From NCBI RefSeq assembly GCF_963678635.1, contig NW_026970991.1, forward strand, positions 1-64,000: a stretch of DNA of 64,000 bases. Reading direction: 5' to 3'. The DNA comes from Symsagittifera roscoffensis (Eukaryota; Xenacoelomorpha; Acoela; Convolutidae). This document shows, piece by piece, positions 52,076 through 62,596 of this stretch (position 1 is its first letter; the number at the start of each line of letters is the position of its first letter). The notes beneath the pieces are model-generated. The model did not search any database. It was not told the DNA's origin and worked only from the letters and a program-made list of their open reading frames with translations. The translations under genes were made by a program, and so were the position numbers.

Positions 52076-52289
52076 CTCAATAGGAAGGAAAAGAAAAAAA
52101 AATGGGAGATTTAGAATGTCCCAAATTTTCACAAAAAAAAAGTTGAATAGGCTCAAAAATGAGTAAAAGTGAATAAAAACAGCAAATTTCTTGAATAATT
52201 GTTTTTGACGTGAAAGAAAATCAGAATAGATACGCTATGTAGCCTAGCTGAAATCAAAATCATCCAATCTAACCATGGAGTTTTCAAAA

Positions 52290-53100
52290 ATTTGCTATCA
52301 ACCAATCAGAATCGAGCATTCATTTTAAGGAAATTTTTAATTTTTTCTGATACCAACCAATCATAATCGAGCTTCAATGGTCATGGAATTTTTAATAGAG
52401 TTTATGTTAACCAATTGAAACTGATTTCTACTTCTCATGGGTTTTTCAACAGTTTTGATATCGTTTGTAGATATCAAGGATTTCTTCACAGGTAGTATTT
52501 GTGATAATAACCAATCAGAATGAAGTATTCACAGATTTTTAAATACTTTGTAGATCAGAACCAAACTATGTTCATGAAACTTCCCAATCAATCAATTTAA
52601 TTGAATTTTTCGAACATAACTAATGTATAAAATTTGATACCTTAGAGAGATAAATGAGATTTTTGGTCTGGTTTATACTGCTTTTTCGATGCTGAATTCA
52701 AAATTTGAAATATCCATCAATTTTTTTTCGATTTGTTCTATTTCTAACCAGTGAAAAGAGAAATTACCGATATATATACATTTTTGTTGTTTTCTTTCTT
52801 TTGTAACTTATATCAGCAATATTTATTTTTTTTACTGCAAACAACTTTTGGTCATTTTTTTTTTGCAATTGCTTTTGTGTATATTTTTACTTATTTGGAA
52901 GACTTGAGTCCTTGAACATTTTTCTGATTGGATACGACAACTAGAACAAAAATGAACATTTTTGTGATTCGAAACGACAATACCCAAAATGAAGCTTTGT
53001 TTCCGATTGGACGCGACTTTTATTCAAGAATCCCATAAAAGGAAGCTGAAATCTGATTAGACACGACTACAATCCAAATAAGGAAAACCAATTCTGATTG
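52290..53100. promoter_or_regulatory. cluster of CCAAT/ATTGG boxes
   Basis: CCAATCAGA or close variants occur near 52302, 52357, 52411 and 52511, and inverse TGATTGG forms near 52925, 53005 and 53091. CCAATCAG is the preferred NF-Y site. The run lies in the inner arm and unique region upstream of the gene at 53282, and equivalent sites recur in the right arm near 58900-59060. Confidence 0.4.
52690..52800 (-). pseudogene. 3' fragment of the 58135-type gene in the left arm
   Basis: Inverse copy of 58620-58740, encoding the C-terminal tail region without the rest of the gene. It has two extra bases in an AT run relative to the right copy, so it is out of frame. Its presence shows that the arm ends inside the gene. 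Confidence 0.65.
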
Positions 53101-53281
53101 GTTAAGACCACACATTCGAGTTGAAGGTACCCCTAACTCCTAACTAAAAATCATTTTATTTTCAACTTAACTACCGTCAACTACCTCCTCTCTCAGCTCT
53201 AAATACCTTAATTTCAACTTATCTTCCGTCAGCTACCTCCTCTTTCAACTCTTTCTTGTTTTTACTCTTTAACTCAGTTTA

Positions 53282-53779
53282 ATGCTCAAAATGATCTTCT
53301 CAGTGCAAAACAGCAATCTCATGTACTCTGTAGAATTTTCGCATAATCTAGTACAAATTCAAGTACGAGAAACAGTCTCTGGAGTTTTTCTGGCACGAAT
53401 GGACATCCCAATCCAAGTCTGGCACATGGTGGAAGTGATGCGAAGGGATTTCAACGAACATCATATGACACAAGTTCACATGACAGAGAACCAGCTTGAA
53501 GAAATGCAAATGATCGAGGAAGTTTCTGATCATGTGGGAATGAACTACCCCGAGATTCCTGACTCAAGATTTGTAGCTCAACCAGTCGACGACTTCCTCT
53601 TTCCTTGGGAGGAGGCAGGATCAGCCGAAAACCCCATCACAATAGATGAAGATGAGGGTTTCTCAGAAACAATGACGCCTCCAGCTCCACAACAACCACC
53701 AGCAATGGAACCTCGTCCAGCTCTGCGTTCTATAGAGAACCTACAGAACTCTTCTGCTGCTCGACAGCTCTTTGATTAA
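53282..53779 (+). CDS. accessory protein, 165 aa, PC4-like start and acidic-proline tail
   Basis: The first gene of the unique centre. Residues 22-58 (LVQIQVRETVSGVFLARMDI, then PIQVWHMVEVMRRDFNE) match the PC4-like pattern: V-x-I-x-V-R-E strand, turn, then a helix beginning with W. The rest is acidic with an ITIDEDE stretch and a Pro-rich part, similar in layout to 34441-35085 of the Maverick. A CTCAG acceptor-like string lies 4 bp before the ATG. No hydrophobic segments. Confidence 0.6.
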   Translation: MLKMIFSVQNSNLMYSVEFSHNLVQIQVRETVSGVFLARMDIPIQVWHMVEVMRRDFNEHHMTQVHMTENQLEEMQMIEEVSDHVGMNYPEIPDSRFVAQPVDDFLFPWEEAGSAENPITIDEDEGFSETMTPPAPQQPPAMEPRPALRSIENLQNSSAARQLFD

Positions 53780-54029
53780 ATGTTTTTGTAAATAATTGTT
53801 GTTTGGTATTATTTTTGTTCTTTGTACTTAATTAATTTCTTCAATTTCATTTTAATTATGAGAATAGTTGAGAGGTTCAGAGTAAACTATTTAAAAACAA
53901 TTAAAACCTAATTTAGTACTCCGAACTTGCACATATGTTAAGAAACTCGAATAATTTTTGCACACATATTCGGAAAAAAAACACTATAAAAGCTGTACAC
54001 TTTATAAAAATTACCTAATGGTTTTTGCA

Positions 54030-54625
54030 TCTTGTACACACTTTTCGCACTTTGTAGAAAAATTGAAACACTTTTCGCATTTCGTCAAAAAAACGAAAAA
54101 CTTTTCCCAAATTGTCATATTTATTGAAACACTTTTCGCATCTTGTCAAAGAAAGTTGAAACACTTTTCGCATCTTGTCAAAAAAATTGAAACACTTTTC
54201 ATATTTTATCGAAAAAGTTGATACACTTTCGCATTTTGTCAAAAAAATTGAAACACTTTTCGCATTTTATCGAAAAAAGTAAAACAGTTTTCCCATTTTG
54301 TCGAAAAAAAATAAAACACTTTTCGTATTTGTAGGAAAAAAGTGAAACACTTTTCAAATCTTGTCAATAAAAGGGAAACACTTTTCGCATCTTGTCAAAA
54401 AAAATTGAAACATTTTTCGCATTTTGTCAAAAAAATTAAAACATTTTTCGCATTTTGTCAAAAAAATTGAAACATTTTTCGCATTTTGTCAAAAAAATTA
54501 AAACACTTTTCGCATTTTGTCAAAAAATTGAAACAATTTTTGCATTTTTACAAAAAAAGTGAAACAATTTTCGCATACGCTTCAAAAAATTGAAACACTT
54601 TTCCCATCTTGCCGAAATAAATCAT
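54030..54625. repeat. 31-bp minisatellite, about 19 units
   Basis: The unit is TTGAAACACTTTTCGCATTT plus TGTCAAAAAAA with small variations. It sits in the centre of the element, downstream of the 53282 gene. The frames reading through it are repeats, not genes. Confidence 0.85.
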
Positions 54626-55577
54626 TACAATTTTTCTTGCACAGTTAATTGCTAATCTTTATGAAATTTTTATTCAAAAAACAAATCCTTCAGAAAACTA
54701 ATTTTTGCATGTCTGTTGATCAGAAACAATTGAAAACCAATGTATTAGAAGTTTTCTAAGCAATAAGTCAACATGCTTTTTACATCAAAATTTTGCGTTT
54801 TTTGCCTTATCATTTTAGAAATGAAAAAAAATTCAACATAATTTTTGAAAAAACCAAGAAAAAACGTGTATTTTACCAAAAAAAATTCTTAGGTAGGTAT
54901 ACGTAAAAAAATTTGTTTATATTTATATGTTAAAAACTGTTCAGGCTAGAAAAAATTATTTTTGACAAAATTCTTGTAACAAATATTCAATTATCTTAAG
55001 AAAAACTATTTGAAAAAGCCACTCAGAGGGTCTGACATGATTCCTCAACAAAGCTAGGAAGGTGTCTTTTGAATTATTTAGGTAATAAAAAAGTAATTCC
55101 ACCTGAGAAAATGACGTCATTACACTTTAATTTTTATAGAACAGTAAAAGTTGTGGAATATTTCCACCAGAGAAATTGACGTCATTATTCATTAAATTCT
55201 ATAATCTTCTAATTTTTTGAATCTACAGATTAAATCCTTGAATTGTATAAAAAGTCATTACACATTAACATCTACATTTTCCTCAATCTTCTAAATTCTA
55301 GAAATAATCACTTAAATTTAACCAATCAGAATTCCAGAACTAACTTTAAGGTGATGACGTTGATGAAAAAAATTTGTGGATTTTAGTTATTTTGCTATTT
55401 TTTTAAATTTGAACAAAAAAGATACGCAACCAGGGTTGTAAATAATAGGAATAGTTTTCAATGAAATTCTTCCCTTTTGAAAAATCTTAGTCAACAAAAA
55501 ATTCTTATTTTACAAAATCCTTTATAAACAATTAAACTCAATCAAGTGTTGCAAAATTTTTGGAGTTCAGTTTTTTT
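54626..55577. other. non-coding, nothing recognised
   Basis: AT-rich spacer between the minisatellite and the next possible gene. A GAGAAATTGACGTCATTA-like motif occurs twice near 55105 and 55172 (TGACGTCA, a CRE-like site). Confidence 0.45.
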
Positions 55578-55994
55578 ATGAGAAATTCAGCAAAATCTAC
55601 AGGTGAAAAAATATATATTTCATTTCATTTGAAAATCTCCCACAGTTCAGTTCATTTTACCGACATGAGAAAAATTTTTAGAAGAAACGGAAATCTATCT
55701 CAAACTTTGAAACCAATCATAATAGAACGAGCGACTTACTGCATCCAGTTTGAAATTGTCACCGAAACTGTCAAATTTCTCAAATTTAATAAAATGTCCC
55801 ACGCTAGTGAGCAAATTATCATAACCTTTCGGAATGGAGAGAACTCGAGAGTAGAAGAGTTAGGGAATTTGGAAAAGAATTGGCTATGTCTAAGTCACCT
55901 TCGAGAAAAAAGTACGGGTTTTCATATGATTCAAATGAAAAATATTTTGATGAAGTTGTGGATCTGGGATACGGAAATAGTTTTCATTTGCTGA
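55578..55994 (+). CDS. hypothetical protein, about 138 aa
   Basis: Plus-strand frame from the ATG at 55578. Residues 45-85 (IIIERATYCIQFEIVTETVK) could be strands of a small beta-rich protein. Its 3' 109 bases overlap the start of the next gene in another frame, so the C-terminus is doubtful. No family recognised. Confidence 0.4.
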   Translation: MRNSAKSTGEKIYISFHLKISHSSVHFTDMRKIFRRNGNLSQTLKPIIIERATYCIQFEIVTETVKFLKFNKMSHASEQIIITFRNGENSRVEELGNLEKNWLCLSHLREKSTGFHMIQMKNILMKLWIWDTEIVFIC

Positions 55995-56176
55995 CAAGTG
56001 AACATTTACTACAAATGACTATTTTTAAAAAAATGGTTGAATTTGACATCTTCTACAGAGATCTGAAGAAGTGTTTCAGTCCCTTAAGAATTTCCCTACA
56101 TGATTGGCGAAAAATTGAAACAATTCGTGATAGAAGGTACAAGAAAGAAAAATTGAAGGTCAACAGGATAACTTAG
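55886..56176 (+). CDS. PC4-like putative ssDNA-binding protein, 96 aa
   Basis: The ATG at 55886 gives a basic start (MSKSPSRKKYG). The core LLQMTIFKKMVEFDIFYRD, then LRISLHDWRKIETI, is the best PC4-like match in the centre: I-S-L followed by a helix with W. It is similar to 35712-36071, which also has a Y-F-D-x-x-x-D start. After the stop, an adjacent frame continues with an acidic lysine-rich tail (to about 56240) like the tail of the Maverick protein, so the C-terminus may have been lost by a shift near 56160. A polyadenylation-like AATAAA lies near 56313. Confidence 0.55.
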   Translation: MSKSPSRKKYGFSYDSNEKYFDEVVDLGYGNSFHLLTSEHLLQMTIFKKMVEFDIFYRDLKKCFSPLRISLHDWRKIETIRDRRYKKEKLKVNRIT

Positions 56177-56393
56177 CTCTGTTTAGAAGGAAACATGGTG
56201 TGGCACATGAAGAAGAAAGTGACAAGGAACTCAAAAATTAACTCATTTTTTGATTTTTACACATTTTTTCAAGTTTCCCATTGAATTGTAAATTGTTTTT
56301 TTTTATCATTTGAATAAAGTGCTCCTGAACCGAAGCTTTGTTTTTAAATATTTATCAATGTAAACTTTGAAGAGCACATATTAAAACCATTGA

Positions 56394-56987
56394 TTATTTT
56401 ATCACAAAGCTTAGATAATCACTATGCACAGAACCATGACAATCAATAAAGCAATCAATAATCTTGAACAAATCAGCTTCATGTTTTGAGTTTTGAATTT
56501 TTCGAATTCTATCCAAAAACGCTGAACCAAGAGTTTGTGTGGAAACCAGTTTCTGGTTGCAACATAAATAATGTCTCTTGAATTTTTTCCGAATTAGTTG
56601 TTTCTTTGCAAGACTAGGCATCTTTTCGGCTCCTCTCCATCGTAAGTTATGTTGAACAGCTCGTCTAAGCTGATTGAACACTTCTCCGCTTGAGGTAACA
56701 ATACTTGAATAGAATCTGTGTTTGATCAAAGTGTAAAGACAGTCAATTTTTTGATATATGTATACATATTTATCTAATCTCTGAAAAATTTGGCTAGGAG
56801 ATATTCCTATTAAAACCAAATGGAACTTACAATTTTCCAAAGAACATAAAGAGTTGTGGGTAGAGACACAATAATCCTGTGTTACTATGTATTTTTCGTA
56901 AAAATCACTGGAAACGGAAATAAATAGTGATTTTTTACAATAATCTGAATAAAAGCTGGGAAGAGCTTGACACATAGCAGCAGCCAT
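56394..56987 (-). CDS. homolog of the Maverick 36109 protein, 197 aa
   Basis: Convergent with its neighbour at 55886. Shared with 36109-36735: M-A-A-A-M / M-V-E-A-M start, KFHLVLIGIS where the other has HYHVLVEFTK, the KLVSTQTLG (LC8-type TQT) motif, and LFKIIDCFIDCHG near the end. Only one of the two histidines is present here, so an HUH nuclease role is not supported for this copy. Length and order are conserved; function unknown. Confidence 0.6.
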   Translation of the reverse strand: MAAAMCQALPSFYSDYCKKSLFISVSSDFYEKYIVTQDYCVSTHNSLCSLENCKFHLVLIGISPSQIFQRLDKYVYIYQKIDCLYTLIKHRFYSSIVTSSGEVFNQLRRAVQHNLRWRGAEKMPSLAKKQLIRKKFKRHYLCCNQKLVSTQTLGSAFLDRIRKIQNSKHEADLFKIIDCFIDCHGSVHSDYLSFVIK

Positions 56988-57159
56988 TGGGAAGAATGAT
57001 TTTTGCTGAGAATTGTGGATTTAAATAGGAGAAGTCACGCCTACGTGATTTCGGTATATGTAAATTTCATACAAAACTTTCCTTATTTGATATTACTTCC
57101 ATAAATGGAAATCATGATGAGTCATACATTTTTCTTCAATTTTCAATGTACTCACGAAA

Positions 57160-57699
57160 ATGTACTCACGAAAAGACACTAGTCCCAATTATATTGAGTT
57201 TTCAAAAAATCAAACAAGAATTGGGAGATTTGTTTGGTTCCAAAAATCCTACAAGGAAAAATTTTATTTTGAGCCCTGCTTTCAACTACTAAAAATTAAC
57301 GATTTGGAACAATTTGAAAAGTCCCAACAAGTCTATCTTAGTGAAAAAGAAGGTGAAGCATTATCGACAATCCGGAATACTCTAATTCACGATGCTGAAA
57401 ACCTTGGACTCGTACCTATATATGAAGCCGAACCTGGCAAAGAATCAACTATGGATCAGGAGCTGGAGATCTGTAATAGAGTATATGAAATAGCAACATA
57501 CAACATGAGGAGGGTGTGTGTCACAATCAAGAAGTACAGTGTGAACAAACCTTCCTACATTCAAATTCGACTCTTTACTGCAAAAGAGAATGAAGCAATG
57601 AAACAAGTTGCCTATGTCAACTATACTTTGAACGAATTCAAAGAACTGTCCCAAATTTTGGGAGACTTTTTGTTTGTTGATAATTGTAAGCCTCATTAA
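57160..57699 (+). CDS. two-domain PC4-like accessory protein, 179 aa
   Basis: Two repeats are visible: residues 20-85 (RIGRFVWFQKSYKEKFYFEP, later QVYLSEKEGEALSTIRNTL) and 110-172 (RRVCVTIKKYSVNKPSYIQI, later YVNYTLNEFKELSQILGDF). Each has strands followed by a helix, the PC4-like layout. The Maverick gene 43326-43667 looks like a single-domain relative. Divergent from 56394-56987 with a 172-bp shared upstream region. Confidence 0.55.
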   Translation: MYSRKDTSPNYIEFSKNQTRIGRFVWFQKSYKEKFYFEPCFQLLKINDLEQFEKSQQVYLSEKEGEALSTIRNTLIHDAENLGLVPIYEAEPGKESTMDQELEICNRVYEIATYNMRRVCVTIKKYSVNKPSYIQIRLFTAKENEAMKQVAYVNYTLNEFKELSQILGDFLFVDNCKPH

Positions 57700-58134
57700 T
57701 GATTTGTGATGTTTTGTATGTTTGTTAATTGAAAATTTGTTGGTTCAAAACTATCTTTTGTCACTGAAGTTCACATTTAGAGCTGGGATATCTGAGGAAA
57801 AGTCAGACAAAACATGAAAGTTTAATCAAAATTGACATAAAGCTCTATCCAATCATCAATAGATTTTCCACTATTTGTTTAGGAAATTACAGAAAAATTT
57901 ATTTTATTAATGCTTTTATCAAAAGTTGAGTAAAAGTTGTCTTATTTGAACAACGTTACAAACAAAATGTATAGTTAGTTGTAACATTATCATTACTTTT
58001 CGAAATTCTGAATTTCATTGGTTGTTTTCAATTGCCTTAATTTGAGGTTTTGATTGGCTACATGAATTAACTTAAAAATAAACAGTCTCTAAATAAGGGA
58101 AATAAACTTTATGTTGATTACAAAATAAGTAAAA

Positions 58135-58617
58135 ATGGTTCAACAATTCGAGTTTTTTCAAGTTTCTTTGTTAATTTCAGTAAGAAATATGTTTCTATCA
58201 AAAGCGTTTTCAATGCCTGAAATGAACATTTATCAGATTTTAAGGTTGAACTACTACAAAAAACAAAAAGAGTGGTGGACAGATGGCGTCGATGGAGATC
58301 GTATTAGTTTTAACTTGTACAGAAACACAGAAAGTTCAATAATTCTGTTAAAAAGATGGAGAGGAGATTTCAGAAAAAACGAGTACTGCCAAATTTATCA
58401 ACAATGTTTTTATTTCGAAGAACTAACTCAAAGTGAGTGGTCGATCAGTAAAAAACAAAAGAATGGAAGATTCTATGAAACAAATATTGAAGATAAGGAA
58501 CATCATTTCGATTACTGTTTTGAATTTGATACAAATGCAAAATGTAGAGTTGTCAGATTATCTTTTAATCGACTATCCAAATTTAAAAAACTTCCGGTTG
58601 TTTTTATTACAATATAA
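58135..58617 (+). CDS. homolog of the Maverick 44545 protein, interrupted at the arm junction
   Basis: 160 codons, then TAA at 58615-58617. The homologous protein of 44545-45114 continues for about 45 residues, and the same reading frame continues here after the TAA for 42 codons to about 58743, including FHWLEIQQI. The stop therefore appears to be an internal nonsense codon. The junction between the unique centre and the right arm falls at about 58619, so the last part of the gene is encoded in the repeat arm. A matching fragment lies in the left arm (52690-52800). No readthrough signal is evident. Confidence 0.6.
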   Translation: MVQQFEFFQVSLLISVRNMFLSKAFSMPEMNIYQILRLNYYKKQKEWWTDGVDGDRISFNLYRNTESSIILLKRWRGDFRKNEYCQIYQQCFYFEELTQSEWSISKKQKNGRFYETNIEDKEHHFDYCFEFDTNAKCRVVRLSFNRLSKFKKLPVVFITI

Positions 58618-59291
58618 CAGAAAGAAAACAACAAAAATGTATATATCGGTAATTTCTCTTTTCACTGGTTAGAAATACAACAAATCGAAAAAATTTTGAT
58701 TGAAATTTCAAAATTTGAATTCAGCATCGAAAAAGCAGTATAAACCAGACCAGAAATCTCATTTATCTCTCTAAGGTATCAAATTTTATACATTAGTTAT
58801 GTTAGAAAAATTCAATTAAATTGATTGATTGGGAAGTTTCATAAACCTAAGTTGGTTTCGATCTACAAAGTATTTTAAAATCTGTGAATACTTCATTCTG
58901 ATTGGTTATTATCACAAATACTACCTGTGAAGAAATCCTTGATATCTACAAACGATATCAAAACTGTTGAAAAACCCATGAGAAGTAGAAATCAGTTTCG
59001 ATTGGTTGACATAAACTCTATTAAAAATTCCATGACCAATGAAGCTCGATTATGATTGGTTGGTATCAGAAAAAATTTTTGAAAAATCCATGGTTAGATT
59101 GGATGATTTCCATTTCAGCTAGGCTAAATAGCGTATCTATTCTGACTTTCTTTCACGTCAAAAACAATTGTTCAAAAAATTTGCTCTTTTTATTCACTTT
59201 TACTCATTTTTTGAGCCTATTCAACTTTTCTTTTCTGAAAATTTGGGACATCTAAATCTCCCATTTTTTTCTTCTTTTTCTTCCTATTGAG

Positions 59292-59817
59292 ATGCCGTTA
59301 CCTAATAGAAACAAAAGAATTGCATGTCTTGAATGTGGAAGAGAATACACACGTAAAGATGCGTCAAGACATCGAAAGCACTGTGACGTTTTAAAGTGTT
59401 CCAATTGTAACTTTTATACATTTAGCAGCGAGGAACTTACTAATCATATCAAGAAGAAGCAGTGTCAATATAATGTTAAAATATGTGCTCGGCAGTCTCA
59501 AAAAACACTCCAAGAGAAGGTAAAATTGATATATTTTTACGAAAAACATAGTAGTAAATACATTGAATAAAAATTTTTTACCTTGTCTGAAAAGTCTATA
59601 CACTATATTTGAAATATTTTTACTAAAAAATTTACAGTTTTTTGTCCTTATTCTTGTTCTGTCATATTCAAAAGTTCTGATTGATGGTAAAACCAGCAAC
59701 AATCGAGTTCAAATTGTCGTGAAACTTTCGACGGAAATCAATCCGAAAATCTTTAACCTACAAAAAGAACTCCATTGGTTGCAAGCTTGCGGAGATTTTG
59801 TTGCGATAAATTTGTAG
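59292..59817 (+). CDS. two-exon zinc-finger protein, right-arm copy (135 aa)
   Basis: Exons 59292-59519 and 59638-59817; 118-bp intron (GTAAAATTG...TTTACAG). Same protein as in the left arm with a few substitutions. The reading frame and splice sites are intact in both copies, which suggests selection or recent gene conversion between the arms. The start ATG follows GAG at 59292. Confidence 0.7.
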
Positions 59818-60204
59818 TAAAAGTGAATCACATACGCTAAGGAGTGCTTAAGTATTTGTTGAAAAACTATAAAAAGCTGGATATTTATAAAAACATTGAT
59901 TTATTGAAAGGTTTTACCTAGTAACCATTTTAAAATTTTCCTTGCTTAGTGATTGTAAGAGTAATCATAGAATAGTGCGTAGCAGATATTGGGGATTGAT
60001 TTACTAAGAATTATGGTTTTCTTTCGCTTTTTTGTCTACGATTCAGAAAAAAAATTGATAGTTGTCCTGGAAAATGTATCTTCTGCTAACATTTGAAAAT
60101 TTCAAGATAATAATATACATCATTCTCAACCAAAAATTTTCTTCAAAACAGAAATTCAGAGTTGAAACAGCAATATAAAATTATCAAGTAGAGAAAATCA
60201 TTCA

Positions 60205-61065
60205 AAGACGTTTAGCAAAGGATTCATGGTATTCATTCAGCTTCGGATTGTTGAACGTTCGTTGGAAAGATACATTTTTCAATCAAATTTCAATTTTCAA
60301 ATAAAATTTTTTGTTCAAATTGGATTAGTTTGATAGATAGAAGATGAAGCAGAAACTGAGAAAATGAGATAGAAACTTAATTTAATTTATTAGGAGTTTT
60401 GAAATAACTTTACTAAAATTTAGATTATAAACCATATTTTGAGAAAAACTCCAACATAAAAAGTGTCAAAGGTTGGTATTTATGTGTAATTCGTTAGAAA
60501 AGTTTGTTATCCTTTGATATATATAAGGTAACTTTTTATGAAAAATCAGATGTTTTGAGGATAGTTTTTGTAAAGTAAACTCAATCCGACGTCTTTTGGA
60601 AGCAGATACTTGAAGCATAAAGCAAAAACAGCTTTCAAGATCTACATTTCATTATTTTTTTTATCTTATAAAGAGTTTTCTTTTGCTTAATAAAAATCCG
60701 AAAATTACACAATTGTTCCAGTTTGCACCTTGATTTCCTTTGCTGAATCAATTTTTTGAGACGCGCTCTTTTAGAAGTTTTTAGATAATGTAGATGTTAG
60801 GAACTAGGTTCTCTTGCGTATTTCCGGAGGTTTTCAGAATATAACTAATAGAGCTGCTCCTAATTTGTTCTTAAATTGTAAAAATACATTTATATTCTCC
60901 CTTTTTACATGTTTTTTTTTAAAATGTTTTAACCAGCACCGATTTTTTCTCACTTCGATATTTCTGAGGAGACTTCCCTTTTAAATAAGAAAAGAAGCTG
61001 TTTAATATTTATTTTGCAAGAAAATTGATAGTTATTGACCAAAAAATTGTAATTTTGCTGAAATA
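60205..61065. other. sequence unique to the right arm
   Basis: About 870 bp with no counterpart in the left arm, where the flanking sequences meet near 51180. AT-rich; no gene or terminal repeats recognised. It is either an insertion on the right or a deletion on the left. Confidence 0.6.
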
Positions 61066-61860
61066 ATTTACTGTACCGCCTATCAAGGGAACCTTGAGGA
61101 AGACATTTACAATTTTTATCGTAATAATCAGACGGTTTCAGTTCCAATTTCATCTTTACCAGCAAATTGTTTATTCAATTGATACTATTTTTCTCCTAAA
61201 TTCTCCAGTTCTGACTAAATTTTCTTGCAAAGTGTAATCAATAGCGAAAACATGCAATAAGCAGACAGCAGGAATAACCTTAAAACATAGAGCATTTCTA
61301 GAGAAAAACATTAAAAAAAAAAACTTTTTTCCAGAAAAAAGATAGGTATTGATCTCATAATTTGTATTTTTGCTTAAATAGTTTATAGCACCTAACAAGG
61401 GAAACTTGAGGAAGACATTTACAATTTTTATCGTAATAATCAGACGGTATCAGTTCAAACTTCATCTTTGCCAGCAAATTGTTCGTTCAATTGATACTTT
61501 TTTCCTCCTAATCTCTACAGTTCTGACTAAATTTTCTTGCAAAGTGTGTTCAATAGCGAAAACCTGCAATAAGCAGAAAGCAGGAATAACCTTAAAACAA
61601 AGAGCATTTCTACAGAAAATCATGAAAAAATGACTATTTTTCCAAAAAAGTGATAGAAATTTATCCCAAAAGTTGTATTTTTGCTTAAATAGTTTACTGT
61701 AGCACCTAACAAGGGAAACTTGAGGCGGACATTTACAATTTTTATCATAATAATTAGACGGTATCAGTTCGAATTTCATCTCTGCTAGCAAACTGTTCGT
61801 TCGATTGATACTATTTTCTCCCTAAATTCTCCAGTTCTGACTAAATTTTCTTGCGAAGTG
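61065..61860. repeat. three copies of the 320-bp repeat in right arm
   Basis: Inverse copies near 61080, 61385 and 61700. The extra copy explains part of the length difference between the arms. Short frames in these repeats are not supported as genes. Confidence 0.72.
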
Positions 61861-62596
61861 TGTTAAATAGCGGAATCATGTATTAAGCAGAAAGTAAGAA
61901 AATAACCTTTAAGAATAGACCATTTCTACGGAAAATTGTGAAATTATGTTGCAGAAGCAACAGAGAGATAATCATCAGTTATGAAGAAGATTTTGTTGAA
62001 TTTGAGCGAATATCGAATAAATTTTTAAGAAAAATTTATCTCGTTTTTAGTCAATTTTAGCTATTAACTGTTCATTTTTCATCATTGATCTGAAATTCTG
62101 TACTATAAAGGTGAATAATTTCTCTAACTTTGTAATTTTTGTACAAATTTGGGTTAATCATTGAGCAAAAATCTAGAAATTTTATGGAATATTGCTCCTA
62201 ATGTTCATTTGATTTGAGAGTCCTATTTCAATTCTCCCTGAATTGGACAAAAAATTAGTTAAAAATCCAATTAAAAGGTTGTAAATGGAAAATTTTTGAT
62301 AAATTTGAATAATTTTTTATTTTACTTTCTTAAAAATTACGGTTATTTTCACTATCTTCCACAAGTTTCAGTTTCGATTCAGCTTTTATGAGCTTTCTTG
62401 TTAATGTTGAGAGCATTATATAACCCGCTTTGTTACTCAAATAATGCTTAAATTTATCGTATTTCAATTTTTTGTGAGAAAAATTTGGAAAATTCCATAT
62501 GTCTATTCAAAGTTTTGTATCTGTGTCTCAACATGATGCCAATTGAAATACAATTTGAGCTTAATTTTAATCTCTAAACGTATTTACTTTTTATTC

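Larger units (their letters stand above)
47337..52800 (+). repeat. left arm of giant inverted repeat
   Basis: Matches 58620 onwards in opposite orientation over its whole visible length with small differences. The inner edge is at about 52800, where GTTGTTTTCTTTC is the last shared sequence. It contains the 858-bp tandem array, two copies of a 320-bp repeat, the zinc-finger gene and a gene fragment at its inner edge. Confidence 0.85.

Noticed and set aside
54015..54242. Open frames on both strands in the 31-bp minisatellite
   Set aside because: Open on both strands because the repeat lacks stops; not coding.
61171..61398. Short hydrophobic frames in the 320-bp repeats
   Set aside because: They recur with the repeat in both arms with changing frames and no conserved start.
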